DNA of 33,348 nucleotides from Chloroflexota bacterium (GCA_020628815.1 JAHDEN010000055.1:1-33348), one strand, 5' to 3'; shown: positions 9,592 to 19,242, numbered from the stretch's first letter. Numbers and translations are program-made. Notes: a model not told the origin generated them from the sequence alone.

Positions 9592-12500
9592 ATGAACAGA
9601 ATGAAACTAACATCCAATCAAACACCGAATCTAAAGTTTTATTTTCTTTCAGTATGCCTTTTGCTCAGCATAATTGTTATTAGTTTTTCAACTATTAGCG
9701 GTTATGCGAAAAGCAGCACTCATGAGTTGGATTTGATCTTTCCAAAGGAAGTGGTTGTTGATCAACCCATCGAATTAGTAATTCAGCTAAATAGCCCAGA
9801 AGCTATTGCTGGGTTAGAACTGTTTGCCGGTTATGATACATCGGCCGCTGATTTTGGCGGCGTTCTTTATTATGAGGCAGACGGTCTTCCACCAAATAAG
9901 CAGCTACTTGTTTCAACCGCAAATGATGGTGGGGTTTGGTTTGCAGCCTACTCGTGTGAAATTGTAGGATGTACCGATCAGGGGGACTTGGAAAAACGGG
10001 AAGCTGCCGAAAATGTTACAGATCTCGTTGTACGCCTATTGCCAACTCGGCCGGGTACAATTGAAGTTGACTTTTCACAAGCTAAATTTGTAGACACCCA
10101 TGGTCAACCAATCTCAGTCACTATTTTAACACCGTCTGCTACGATAGATGTTCTGGACCAAGATGGGCAACTCTCTAATAATACTTTTGAAGCCCCAACA
10201 GCCGAATTTGAGCCTATTTCTCCGCTCACTTCAAAATCGATTGATACATATAAAATTGAACAACTAGATTTAAACCATGATGGTGAGCTTACTTTTACCG
10301 ACGTGGCCCAAGCCTCTGTTACATGGAAACGTCTAAGAAAAAATGGGAAAAGCTGTAGCGTTGACTCGCTTGCGGCCGACATTAATCAAGATGGCTGTGT
10401 AGACATTATCGACCTACAGCAAATGGCCATGCACCCTGACAGCGCAGCTCCAAAAATTCTAACACGCTCACAAAAAGGGCAAATTTTTACTGTCAACACA
10501 GTTGCCGATACTGCTGACACCCGTATTGGAGACTCAATATGTGCCACAAGCACTGGAGAATGTAGCCTGCGAGCAGCCTTACAGGAAGCCAACGCACAGT
10601 CAGGGCCAAATCGAATCCATTTCAACATTCCTGGTGGTGGAGTCCAACAAATTCAACTTCAGTCAAGACTCCCATCATTGTCTGATGAAACTGGTGGCAC
10701 CTACATTGATGGCTATACACAGCCTGGTTCTAGCGTTAACACAGACTTACTGGCGAGTAACGCGGTAATCAATATCGAAGTTAAGGGAAATGGACGGAGC
10801 GAGCATGACGCTTTCATGATTTTGTCAGCGGAAAATACAATTCGAGGTCTGGCCATTTTTGATAGTTACCATGCAATTCAACTATTTGAAGATGGCGCTT
10901 ATAGAAATGTAATTGTCGGTAATATTATTGGCTCCGATGCCACTGGAACTTTTCGGGCTCTGGACAGCTGGAACCGAGGACATGGAGTATATGTCGATAG
11001 TGGTGCATCATTCAACGCTATCGGCCGACCAAACTTAGCTGACCGCAACATAATCGGCGGCAACTCTTATGTAGGAATCCGACTAGACCATGAGGGTAGC
11101 GATGGAAATCTCATTCAGAACAACATTATCGGATTAAATCCATCAGGGACAGGTAATTTGCGCAATGGGAAAATGGCGATAGACATCCAATGGGGACCAT
11201 CTGACAATGTTGTGGGGGGAACTGGATACCTTGAGCGCAACGTCCTTTCAGGTCATAACACCTATGCGGCCATGGACTTGTCTCACTCAAACTCAACCAG
11301 CAACAATTATATTATTGGGAATTACATTGGGACCGATACGACCGGGTCTGCGGCTCACACTTGGACAGCAAATGGGTTAGGGGTCATCTTCAAAGACGAT
11401 CCGTACAACAACTTTGTAACTGATAATGTCGTTTCAGGAAATACCAATCACGCCATATGGCACAAACATAGCTACACTGGGCGAAACTATATATCTAACA
11501 ATCGAGTTGGTGTGGGAGCTGATGGCTCAATTATTGGCAACAGTAAATGGGGCATGCTTTTAACCGGTCACAACTATCAAATCGGCCCCAATAATATCTT
11601 TGCAGGCAATGCGAGTGGTGGCATCTTGATTAACAACAACTTAGGCGGTGGTGCTAACCAGCCAGGTGATGAGTCTGATGAGAATCATGTTTTCAAAAAT
11701 ATTTTTATTGATAACAACGGTTTATCCATCGATCTAAACCCAACGGGTGTAACGTTAAATGACATCGATGATTTAGACACCGGCCCTAATACGTTACTGA
11801 ATTTCCCAGTTATTATTAGCGCAACCACATCATTTGTATCAGGAACTGCGTGCGCGAACTGTACGGTTGAAATATATATTTCAGACACTGGGGAAGGCGA
11901 ATTCGGGAACGGCCGTGCCTTCTTAGACGAGACAACAACTGATAGCTTAGGAAATTTTGGTTTAGCCGTTAGCGGCTTGGTTGAAGGGCATTATCTTACC
12001 GCAACCGCCATTGATCAGAACGAAAACACATCAGAGTTTTCGTTAAACAAACTTGTTGCAAATTCAAGTAACCCGACTATCAATCCAACCCCAACTTTTG
12101 CCCCAATAGCTCCACTTCCAGTTGCAACACCAATTCCTCTACCAACTGTAGAAGTCCAACCCATCACAGAAGTTATCACCCCAACCGCCGGAAAATTTGA
12201 AACCATTCTGGCTGCTGTTGATGGCAATTGGAGCTTGATACCAACCACATATTCATACGAAGATGCTGTGGTCACTTGCTCAGCCAACTACAGTGCAAAT
12301 ACTGCTCCGGTTGTCGTACGGGTGAAAAATGTCGCTTCAAACAGCTTTGAAGCAAAATTACAAAATCCAGGAGATCTGGCCCCTGTTGTGTTTGACCAAA
12401 TCCACTGTTTGGTCACAGAATCTGGCGTTTGGACCTTACCTGATGGGCGATTGATGGAAGCTGGCACTTACAACTCATCTCTCGTTGACTTTAGAAACAA

Positions 12501-14706
12501 CTTTGTAGGCGAACAGCAATTTTATAGCCAAACCTACTCGAACCCAGTTGTATTTGGTCAAGTAATGTCTGAGAACAACCTAGAATGGTCAGTTTTTTGG
12601 AATCGGGGCAACAATCAAGTATCGCCGCCAAGCACAAGCAAACTTTATACGGGATTAGAAGTAGGAGAAGACACCAACACCACACGTGTATCTGAAAAGA
12701 TCGGCTACATTGTCTTCGAAGGCGGTTCTGGGACACTGGATGGAACTAATTATGAAGTCATGTTAGGCGCAGATACCATCTTTGACCTTTCAAAAGGAGG
12801 GACATACTCGTTTACGCAACCGTTCAACAGTGCCCCAGTTTTTGGTCTTGTTAGCCAAAGCGGCATGGATGGCGGCAATGGTGGTTGGGCATATTTGCAC
12901 GGGGCAACCCCGATGGATAGCACCTCTATTTCATTGGCGATTGATGAAGATCAGATTCTTGACGCGGAACGTGCTCATACTAATGAACAAGTGTCTTATG
13001 CCGTATTTGAACAACCAGTTACGGTTACTTGGCAACCCCCAGCTATTGAGCCACAAGGGACCGGCCGCTTAGAAACCATAATGACGGTAACAGACGATTC
13101 TTGGACGACTGTCACATTAAGCCAAGCGTTTGATAAACCAGTCATCGCATGTTCTGTTCGCTATACCAACAATACAGTCCCTATTGTTGTAAGACTGCAA
13201 AATGTAAGTTCGCAAAGTTTTGAGGTCAAACTACAAAATCCAGGAGACACCAATAGTGTCGCGCAAGATTTAATTTCTTGCCTAATTACAGAAGAAGGGT
13301 CATGGACCTTACCGGACGGCCGACTCATGGAAGCATTCCGGTATGATACAACCCTAACAGATCGAAAGAATAGCTGGGTAGGGCATCAACACTCATTCCA
13401 GAATGACTATGCTGCACCTGTTGTCCTGGGCCAAGTTATGAGCTACAACGACGTTAACTGGTCTGTTTTCTGGTCAAAAGGTATATCTCAATTTGATCCA
13501 CCAAGCTCGGGAGTATTTTTTACAGGGTTACACGTTGGCGCAGATCCCAACACCTCGCGCCTATCTGAGACGATCGGTTACATCGTTATAGATTCAGGAT
13601 CAGGTGTGATAGATGGGATCGAGTACGAAGCTCGTTTGGGCGAATCAATCGTATCCGGTGGCCCATCCCCCACCATCTATCCGCTCAACACAGCCATGAG
13701 TCAAACCCCGAGCACCGCGATTGTGTCTCAGGCTGGCATGAACGGAAATGACGCAAGCTGGGCTTATTTGCACACAGCAAACGCGTTACAGGCCGATCAA
13801 ATTACCGTGTCCGTTGACGAGGAACAATTCGTTGATTCAGAGAGAAATCATGTGCCTGAACAGGTAGGATATGTTGTCTTTGGAGAAGCTGTTGCGATTG
13901 CATGGAACGGATACAACAGTGATGAACTGAGCACTTACGTGTATGACTCTTTTAACCGAACCACAGAAGACTCTTGGGGCTTAGCTCACCTAGGTGGGGC
14001 ATACACAATGCTCTACGGGGCAAGCGCAAACGAAGCATTTTCTACACAAAATGATGAAGGGCTGATTAAACTCGATAGCGGCACTAACCGTGAGGTACAT
14101 CTGAAATATGTCAATGCACTAAACTCAGAAACAACTCTACAGCTCAGTTCCGACCAAGTCATCTCACCCTATCAAGACATCTTCATTATCAATCGTTTCA
14201 TCAATACAGGCGCAATGTACAGGCTAAGGGTTCGAATTTTGTCCTCAGGGCAAGTTGAAACACAGGTCATTAAAGCAAACCAAGGATCATGGTCAGCGTT
14301 TCCAAAGGAGACAATTAGTAACCTTACCTATACAGCAAATGACAAGCTAAACGTTAAGTTTCAAGTTATAGGCCAAACCCCCACGCTGCTTCGAGCAAAA
14401 ATATGGCACGAAAATGATAGTGAACCAAATAACTGGAGCGTTGTTGCTTTAGATTCAACAAACGATGTTGTATCAAGAGGTGGATTTGGTATCCGAGCAG
14501 CAATCCCCGGCTCGGCTTCATCTAGCGTAACACTAGCATTTGATAACTTGTTGGTTACAAATAACGTACCGGTTGAAGACTTTAACCTAACCTATGGCGA
14601 TACAGCCTTTGATGTTGCGATCCCTTCTGAAGGTTCGATTATATTTATTCCTTTTGCGCAAGATGGAAAACCCGCAAACGCGGCTAACTTGCCAGAAGAT
14701 TACTAA
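9592..14706 (+). CDS. Giant secreted beta-helix protein with cohesin/dockerin-like, CSLREA and duplicated H-lectin-like modules
   Basis: About 1704 residues. Order: signal segment (about 12-39); cohesin-like sandwich (about 45-185); two dockerin-like calcium loops, DLNHDGELTFTD (about 226) and DINQDGCVDIID (about 264); CSLREA-type segment with [12 protein letters not shown] (about 322); right-handed beta-helix with N-x-IG-x-D-x-TG coils (about 370-700); Ig-like module ending TATAIDQNENTSEFS (about 732-818); Pro-rich linker (825-860); two diverged copies of a module of about 290 residues (about 866-1155, 1157-1445), each with W-x-x-V strands and a SFExKLQNPGD motif, resembling H-type lectin sandwiches; and a LamG-like C-terminal domain (about 1450-1685). 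The frame opens at a TTG at 9574. I prefer ATG 9592; neither has a good Shine-Dalgarno. It is paralogous to the gene at 1-2894. It is probably a surface or released glycan-binding protein; the ligand is unknown. Confidence 0.9.
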   Translation: MNRMKLTSNQTPNLKFYFLSVCLLLSIIVISFSTISGYAKSSTHELDLIFPKEVVVDQPIELVIQLNSPEAIAGLELFAGYDTSAADFGGVLYYEADGLPPNKQLLVSTANDGGVWFAAYSCEIVGCTDQGDLEKREAAENVTDLVVRLLPTRPGTIEVDFSQAKFVDTHGQPISVTILTPSATIDVLDQDGQLSNNTFEAPTAEFEPISPLTSKSIDTYKIEQLDLNHDGELTFTDVAQASVTWKRLRKNGKSCSVDSLAADINQDGCVDIIDLQQMAMHPDSAAPKILTRSQKGQIFTVNTVADTADTRIGDSICATSTGECSLRAALQEANAQSGPNRIHFNIPGGGVQQIQLQSRLPSLSDETGGTYIDGYTQPGSSVNTDLLASNAVINIEVKGNGRSEHDAFMILSAENTIRGLAIFDSYHAIQLFEDGAYRNVIVGNIIGSDATGTFRALDSWNRGHGVYVDSGASFNAIGRPNLADRNIIGGNSYVGIRLDHEGSDGNLIQNNIIGLNPSGTGNLRNGKMAIDIQWGPSDNVVGGTGYLERNVLSGHNTYAAMDLSHSNSTSNNYIIGNYIGTDTTGSAAHTWTANGLGVIFKDDPYNNFVTDNVVSGNTNHAIWHKHSYTGRNYISNNRVGVGADGSIIGNSKWGMLLTGHNYQIGPNNIFAGNASGGILINNNLGGGANQPGDESDENHVFKNIFIDNNGLSIDLNPTGVTLNDIDDLDTGPNTLLNFPVIISATTSFVSGTACANCTVEIYISDTGEGEFGNGRAFLDETTTDSLGNFGLAVSGLVEGHYLTATAIDQNENTSEFSLNKLVANSSNPTINPTPTFAPIAPLPVATPIPLPTVEVQPITEVITPTAGKFETILAAVDGNWSLIPTTYSYEDAVVTCSANYSANTAPVVVRVKNVASNSFEAKLQNPGDLAPVVFDQIHCLVTESGVWTLPDGRLMEAGTYNSSLVDFRNNFVGEQQFYSQTYSNPVVFGQVMSENNLEWSVFWNRGNNQVSPPSTSKLYTGLEVGEDTNTTRVSEKIGYIVFEGGSGTLDGTNYEVMLGADTIFDLSKGGTYSFTQPFNSAPVFGLVSQSGMDGGNGGWAYLHGATPMDSTSISLAIDEDQILDAERAHTNEQVSYAVFEQPVTVTWQPPAIEPQGTGRLETIMTVTDDSWTTVTLSQAFDKPVIACSVRYTNNTVPIVVRLQNVSSQSFEVKLQNPGDTNSVAQDLISCLITEEGSWTLPDGRLMEAFRYDTTLTDRKNSWVGHQHSFQNDYAAPVVLGQVMSYNDVNWSVFWSKGISQFDPPSSGVFFTGLHVGADPNTSRLSETIGYIVIDSGSGVIDGIEYEARLGESIVSGGPSPTIYPLNTAMSQTPSTAIVSQAGMNGNDASWAYLHTANALQADQITVSVDEEQFVDSERNHVPEQVGYVVFGEAVAIAWNGYNSDELSTYVYDSFNRTTEDSWGLAHLGGAYTMLYGASANEAFSTQNDEGLIKLDSGTNREVHLKYVNALNSETTLQLSSDQVISPYQDIFIINRFINTGAMYRLRVRILSSGQVETQVIKANQGSWSAFPKETISNLTYTANDKLNVKFQVIGQTPTLLRAKIWHENDSEPNNWSVVALDSTNDVVSRGGFGIRAAIPGSASSSVTLAFDNLLVTNNVPVEDFNLTYGDTAFDVAIPSEGSIIFIPFAQDGKPANAANLPEDY

Positions 14707-14775
14707 CCAAACAATAACTGGAGAACTTCTGTTTATACAGTAATAATAAAGAAATTGAGTTGCCATCGTGCCAAA

Positions 14776-14799
14776 ATCTATCCTCTTGGGAGGATAGAT
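14776..14799. other. Perfect 10-bp hairpin
   Basis: ATCTATCCTC (14776-14785) pairs with GAGGATAGAT (14790-14799) around a TTGG loop. No T-run follows, so it is not a classic terminator. Its core recurs near 19324-19339. Confidence 0.6.
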
Positions 14800-14881
14800 G
14801 AGGTCATTGCGTAACATGAGTTTTAAGCAAGAACCAAACATCGATTAAGAACCACCGATCAGCAGAAGCTCACCGATCCAC

Positions 14882-14919
14882 AAACCCCCTACAGGCATAA
14901 ATAAGCTCGTAGGGGGTTT
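14882..14919. terminator. Probable terminator, GC-rich 11-bp stem
   Basis: AAACCCCCTAC (14882-14892) pairs with GTAGGGGGTTT (14909-14919) around a 16-base loop. A short T-tract ends the stem. It lies 176 bp past the beta-helix gene and 74 bp before the next glycosyltransferase, so it probably separates the two units. Confidence 0.65.
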
Positions 14920-14993
14920 CGTGAAAACAGGACAATAGAAAACATATCGCTCCCGCTGTTTAATTAAAATAAGCTAAAAACAAACACGACAAC

Positions 14994-15914
14994 ATGAAAG
15001 AAAAAATATCAGTCATAATATGTGCATACACATTTGAAAGATGGGATGACATGAACGCAGCAGTACGCTCGATTCAGGAGCAAACTTTAAAAGCAGATGA
15101 AATTATCCTTGTCATCGATCATAATCCTGACCTGTTCGAAAAGTCCAAATCAATCCCAGGTCCACTAACGGTAATTGAAAATCGGCATGAACGTGGGCTA
15201 AGTGGTGCACGAAATAGCGGTATAGAAGAATCAACCGGCGATGTTCTATTTTTCATGGATGAAGACGCGGTTGCCATCCCAAATTGGATTGAGTATTTAA
15301 TGGATGGGTACGTGGATGACACAGTGCTGGGTGTTGGCGGCAAAATTAACCCCAATTGGGTTTCAGGTCGTCCAGCATGGTTTCCTCGTGAGTTTGACTG
15401 GGTCGTAGGCTGTACGTATCGTGGGGTTCCTGAAACCAAGTATCAAGTACGAAACCTGATCGGCTGCAACATGTCTTTCAAGCGGAAAATATTTGATGAA
15501 GTGGGTGGCTTTCAAGATGGTATCGGCCGGGTAGGAAAACTGCCGGTTGGTTGCGAAGAAACTGAGCTATGCATCCGTGCCAATCAATACTGGGAAAATG
15601 GACAATTTGTTTATGACCCGCGTGCACAGGTACATCACAGAGTGCCAGCAGACAGAGGCAACTGGAAGTATTTTCGCTCTAGATGCTACTTTGAAGGTAT
15701 TTCAAAAGCGTTGGTTGCCCAAAAAGCCGGTACTAAAGATGGCTTATCAACTGAACGCACATACACGATGAAAACGCTACCTACCGGCGTGCTAACTGGC
15801 ATAGGAGACGCCTTTAAAGGTGATTTTTCTGGCCTTGGTCGCTCCTTTGCCATCGTACTGGGATTGTTTATGACCACATGGGGTTACACATACGGAAAAA
15901 TAAAGCTCGCCTAG
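14994..15914 (+). CDS. Family 2 glycosyltransferase
   Basis: A 306-residue GT-A enzyme. ISVIICAYTFERWDDMNAAV opens the nucleotide-binding fold. ERGLSGARNSGIEESTGDVL and the DEDAV metal motif (about 83-87) follow, then the GCNMSFKRKIFDEVGGF acceptor segment and a CEETELCIRA catalytic region (about 187-196). A weakly hydrophobic C-terminal stretch (FAIVLGLFMTTWGYTYGK) may contact the membrane. The style is close to glycan-elongating GT2 proteins, such as glucuronosyltransferases acting on lipid-linked sugars, but donor and acceptor cannot be told from sequence. Lone ATG start with no clear Shine-Dalgarno. It lies between the giant beta-helix gene and cysD, and a terminator-like stem precedes it. 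Confidence 0.87.
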   Translation: MKEKISVIICAYTFERWDDMNAAVRSIQEQTLKADEIILVIDHNPDLFEKSKSIPGPLTVIENRHERGLSGARNSGIEESTGDVLFFMDEDAVAIPNWIEYLMDGYVDDTVLGVGGKINPNWVSGRPAWFPREFDWVVGCTYRGVPETKYQVRNLIGCNMSFKRKIFDEVGGFQDGIGRVGKLPVGCEETELCIRANQYWENGQFVYDPRAQVHHRVPADRGNWKYFRSRCYFEGISKALVAQKAGTKDGLSTERTYTMKTLPTGVLTGIGDAFKGDFSGLGRSFAIVLGLFMTTWGYTYGKIKLA

Positions 15915-16045
15915 CAACTAGATCAAGTAGAGCACCAAACTAAAAGTGCAGTGTTATGCAAGACCTTAACAGCACCCCGACCTTCTGACAAAGATACCTA
16001 AGGGGAGTCTTCACCTAATTAAGAAACCTTTACTATAAATTTAGT

Positions 16046-16080
16046 GTCACATCCCTCAAAAGATTTTTGAGGGGTGTGAC
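16046..16080. terminator. 16-bp hairpin, possible terminator of the GT2 gene
   Basis: Positions 16046-16061 pair with 16065-16080 (one T-G wobble) around a GAT loop. The stem is very stable. No T-run follows on the plus strand, so factor-independent termination is uncertain. It lies about 130 bp past the GT2 stop. Confidence 0.5.
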
Positions 16081-16178
16081 CTACATTGCTTGTTTCGGTT
16101 CATTTATGTACCGGACACGTGATGTTGTCCAGAACAATATTTAATATTTAAGTTTTACTCGTATTACTTAATCAATTA

Positions 16179-16212
16179 CCGATTTGACATAGCTAAGTCA
16201 TCGTCAAATCGG
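16179..16212. promoter_or_regulatory. Inverted repeat CCGATTTGAC/GTCAAATCGG upstream of cysD
   Basis: Perfect 10-bp arms at 16179-16188 and 16203-16212, 14-base spacer, 161 bp before the cysD start. It could be an operator or an RNA leader stem for the sulfate-activation genes. It matches no riboswitch class I can name. Confidence 0.45.
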
Positions 16213-16373
16213 CATTATTAACTTAGATAACCTAAATTCTGTTTTTACTTTCAAAGCCTAAAGTGTTCAATGTATAGCAATCACAGCTTGACAAAACACT
16301 AGCTAGATTTCGAAAAATCTACGGCTTCTCCAGAATTCAGGTTAAATATCAAGCCTAAAGGAAATACACGATC

Positions 16374-17279
16374 ATGAAAGGATTCCAAAGATCCCATTTA
16401 AATCAGCTAGAAGCAGAAGCGATTTATGTTATTCGTGAAATAGCTGCACAATTTGAGCGACCAGTGCTCCTTTTCTCAGGGGGAAAAGATTCGATTACTA
16501 TGGCTCATTTGGCCCGAAAAGCATTTTTCCCAGCCAAAATTCCGTTTCCTCTATTACACGTTGATACCGGCCATAATTTTCCTGAAACTATTGATTTTCG
16601 TGATAGATACATGGAAGAGATCGGTGCGCGTCTTATTGTCCGTTACGTGCAAGATTCTATCGATCAAGGGCGAGTAGTTGAAGAGACTGGACCGTATGCT
16701 AGCCGAAATGGCTTGCAAACGGTGACGCTTCTGGATGCGCTCAAGGAGTTTAACTTTGAGGCTGCCCTAGGTGGAGCCCGGCGTGATGAAGAAAAAGCCA
16801 GAGCCAAAGAGCGCTTTTTCTCTCATCGGGATGCCTTTGGTCAATGGGATCCGAAAAACCAACGGCCGGAACTGTGGAACCTCTATAACGGGCTCAAATT
16901 GCCGGGCGAAACTTTCCGTGTGTTCCCCATTAGTAACTGGACCGAGTTAGATGTGTGGATGTACACCCGGGAAGAAGGGATTGAGCTTCCCTCTCTTTAT
17001 TTTTCACACCAGCGCAAAATCGTAAAACGGGATGGGGTTTTGCTTGGCGCTTCTGATGTTGTTTACCCGGTTGGCGATGAAACGATTGAAGAAATGACCG
17101 TTCGCTTTAGAACGATTGGAGATATGACCTGTACCGGCGCAGTCGAATCACCGGCCGCCGATATCCACGCCATTATTGAGGAAGTAGCCTCCGCCCGTGT
17201 AACGGAACGGGGAGCTCGTGCCGATGACAAACGTTCTGAAGCAGCCATGGAAGACCGGAAAAAACAAGGATACTTTTAA
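16374..17279 (+). CDS. cysD: Sulfate adenylyltransferase small subunit
   Basis: ATP sulfurylase catalytic subunit, which makes adenylyl sulfate (APS) from ATP and sulfate in the cytoplasm together with the CysN GTPase. Seen: PP-loop SGGKDS (35-40), LLHVDTGHNFPET, EAALGGARRDEEKARAKER, WNLYNGLKLPGETFRVFPISNWTELDVW (split across about 175-205) and the C-terminal R-x-x-x-R-GARADDK segment. The length of 301 residues is normal for CysD. AAAGGA lies about 10 bases before the ATG. The cysN-cysC fusion begins 3 bases after the stop, so they are co-transcribed and probably translationally coupled. There is no sulfite or PAPS reductase gene nearby, while glycosyltransferases flank it. Confidence 0.96.
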   Translation: MKGFQRSHLNQLEAEAIYVIREIAAQFERPVLLFSGGKDSITMAHLARKAFFPAKIPFPLLHVDTGHNFPETIDFRDRYMEEIGARLIVRYVQDSIDQGRVVEETGPYASRNGLQTVTLLDALKEFNFEAALGGARRDEEKARAKERFFSHRDAFGQWDPKNQRPELWNLYNGLKLPGETFRVFPISNWTELDVWMYTREEGIELPSLYFSHQRKIVKRDGVLLGASDVVYPVGDETIEEMTVRFRTIGDMTCTGAVESPAADIHAIIEEVASARVTERGARADDKRSEAAMEDRKKQGYF

Positions 17280-17282
17280 GTT

Positions 17283-19178
17283 ATGACGATTGAACTACTC
17301 AGATTTACCACAGCCGGAAGTGTTGACGATGGCAAAAGCACCTTAATCGGCCGAATGCTGTACGACACAAAATCTCTTTTCGAAGATCAAATCGAATCAG
17401 TTGAAAAAACTAGTCAGGCACGGGGGGACGAATATGTAGATCTTGCCCTGTATACTGACGGCTTACGAGCAGAGCGGGAGCAAAAAATCACAATCGATGT
17501 TGCCTATCGATATTTTGCGACACCCAAACGAAAATTTATCATCGCAGATACCCCGGGACACATTCAATACACTCGAAACATGGTGACAGGGGCTTCATCG
17601 GCCGAACTTGCCATCATCATGATCGATGCCCGTAAAGGGATGTTGACCCAGTCACGTCGTCACGGCTTCATCGCCTCGTTGTTGCAAATTCCACACGTTG
17701 TTGTGGCGGTCAACAAAATGGATTTAGTCGATTATGACGAGCAGACTTATCGGGATATCGTTGACGATTTTCGTGCCTTTGCTTCAAAATTAGAAGTCCC
17801 AAGCATCACCTATTTCCCAATTTCCGCATTGGCTGGGGACAACGTTGTCCACAAAAGCGACAATATGCCTTGGTATGACGGAACTCCCCTATTGCACCAT
17901 CTGGAAACGGTAAATGTGGGGGCTTCGCGAAATCTTATTGACTTTCGGTATCCGGTTCAGTACGTACTCCGGCCAAACCAAAACTTTCGCGGATATGCGG
18001 GGCAAATCGCTTCTGGGCGGATTGCGCCAGGGGAAGAGATTGTCGCTTTCCCATCTGGTTTAACTAGTAAAGTAAAAGAAGTTGTGACAATGGGTGGCAA
18101 CCTTGACGAAGCGGTAATGGGTGATTCAGTCGTCCTTACGCTGGAAGATGAAATCGACATCAGCCGGGGAGACATGCTGGTGCGTAAAGGAAATTTACCC
18201 CGCAAAAACAACCAGATCGACGCCACAATCTGCTGGATGAGCGAAACGCCATTTGACCCAAAAGCAAATTATCAGCTCATGCACAACACTCGTTTGGTGC
18301 GGGCGATGGTTACAAAATTAAATTACAAAATCGACGTGGATACAATGAAGCGAGAAGAAGCGGAAGGCTTGCAACTCAATGAAATCGGCCGTGTCCAACT
18401 TACCACAACTAAACCGCTGTTCTTTGACACCTACAACAAAAACCGTACTACTGGTAGCTTTATCCTCATTGATAGTGGAACCAATAATACGGTAGCCGCA
18501 GGCATGATTCGCGGAGTTGCTCGCGATGTAGATGATCTACTCGATGTGACTAAAGACGAAGAAGCTGCACGACGTCAACGATCAGCCAACGTCATGTGGG
18601 AAGCGGGTGCGTTATCACAAGGCGAGCGTGAGTCACTCAATGGACATGAAGCAGCTGTTCTCTGGTTCACTGGGCTATCAGGTTCTGGAAAATCCACTGT
18701 AGCGAAAATTCTTGAACGCAAACTGTTTGAGATGAGCGTACAGACCATGTTCTTGGACGGAGACAATTTGCGTCACGGCCTAAACGGTGATTTAGGATTT
18801 TCGGCCGAAGATCGAGCCGAAAACATCCGACGTGTGTCAGAAGTCGCAGCCTTAGGCCTTTCTCACGGTAACATCGTTTTAGCCAGCTTCATCTCCCCCT
18901 ATGCACGGGATCGTGCATTTGCCCGTAGCATCGTCCCAGATGGCCGATTTGTCGAAATTTATGCCAAATGCGACCTCGATGTTCTGAAAGAACGTGATCC
19001 CAAAGGCTTATATGCGAAAGCACTCAGTGGTGAGATTCCAAATTTTACCGGTATCAGTGCGCCGTATGAATCACCGCAGAACCCAGACGTTGTGATAGAA
19101 ACAGGCTCTGGAGATCCTGAAGATCTCGCAAATCAGATTTTAAAATATCTGATTGCCAAAGGGATCATAAATGAGTAA
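17283..19178 (+). CDS. cysNC: Bifunctional sulfate adenylyltransferase GTPase subunit / adenylylsulfate kinase
   Basis: A 631-residue CysN-CysC (NodQ-type) fusion. The N-terminal EF-Tu-like GTPase has GSVDDGKST (12-20), DTPGH (89-93) and NKMD (about 144), followed by beta-barrel domains. It drives APS synthesis by CysD. The C-terminal APS kinase has P-loop GLSGSGKST (about 463-471), FLDGDNLRHGLNGDLGFS, ENIRRVSEV, FISPYARDR (about 536) and DPKGLYAKALSGEIPNFTGI. All key elements for PAPS synthesis are present. It starts 3 bp after cysD. A 15-bp hairpin 30 bp past the stop closes the unit. In rhizobia this fusion supplies PAPS for sulfated glycans, which fits the neighbourhood here (inference). 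Confidence 0.96.
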   Translation: MTIELLRFTTAGSVDDGKSTLIGRMLYDTKSLFEDQIESVEKTSQARGDEYVDLALYTDGLRAEREQKITIDVAYRYFATPKRKFIIADTPGHIQYTRNMVTGASSAELAIIMIDARKGMLTQSRRHGFIASLLQIPHVVVAVNKMDLVDYDEQTYRDIVDDFRAFASKLEVPSITYFPISALAGDNVVHKSDNMPWYDGTPLLHHLETVNVGASRNLIDFRYPVQYVLRPNQNFRGYAGQIASGRIAPGEEIVAFPSGLTSKVKEVVTMGGNLDEAVMGDSVVLTLEDEIDISRGDMLVRKGNLPRKNNQIDATICWMSETPFDPKANYQLMHNTRLVRAMVTKLNYKIDVDTMKREEAEGLQLNEIGRVQLTTTKPLFFDTYNKNRTTGSFILIDSGTNNTVAAGMIRGVARDVDDLLDVTKDEEAARRQRSANVMWEAGALSQGERESLNGHEAAVLWFTGLSGSGKSTVAKILERKLFEMSVQTMFLDGDNLRHGLNGDLGFSAEDRAENIRRVSEVAALGLSHGNIVLASFISPYARDRAFARSIVPDGRFVEIYAKCDLDVLKERDPKGLYAKALSGEIPNFTGISAPYESPQNPDVVIETGSGDPEDLANQILKYLIAKGIINE

Positions 19179-19207
19179 ATTTAGTGCGGTTTAATTATGA
19201 AACATCT

Positions 19208-19242
19208 TGCAATAGAGACGGCCCTGTGCCGTCTCTATTGCA
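19208..19242 (+). terminator. 15-bp hairpin closing the cysD-cysNC unit
   Basis: TGCAATAGAGACGGC (19208-19222) pairs perfectly with GCCGTCTCTATTGCA (19228-19242) around CCTGT, 29 bp past the cysNC stop. The T-rich tail is weak, but position and stability fit a terminator. Confidence 0.65.

Larger units (their letters stand above)
15915..16373. other. 459-bp intergenic region upstream of cysD
   Basis: No coding sequence is seen. It contains two strong inverted repeats (16046-16080 and 16179-16212), a TTGACA box at 16288-16293 without a convincing -10 at 17 bases, and a small AGATTT/AAATCT hairpin at 16305-16320. The sulfate-activation promoter should lie here. Confidence 0.55.

Noticed and set aside
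14230..14245. GGGTTCGAATTT, resembling a tRNA T-arm
   Set aside because: Inside the coding region of the giant beta-helix protein, with no acceptor or anticodon arms around it.
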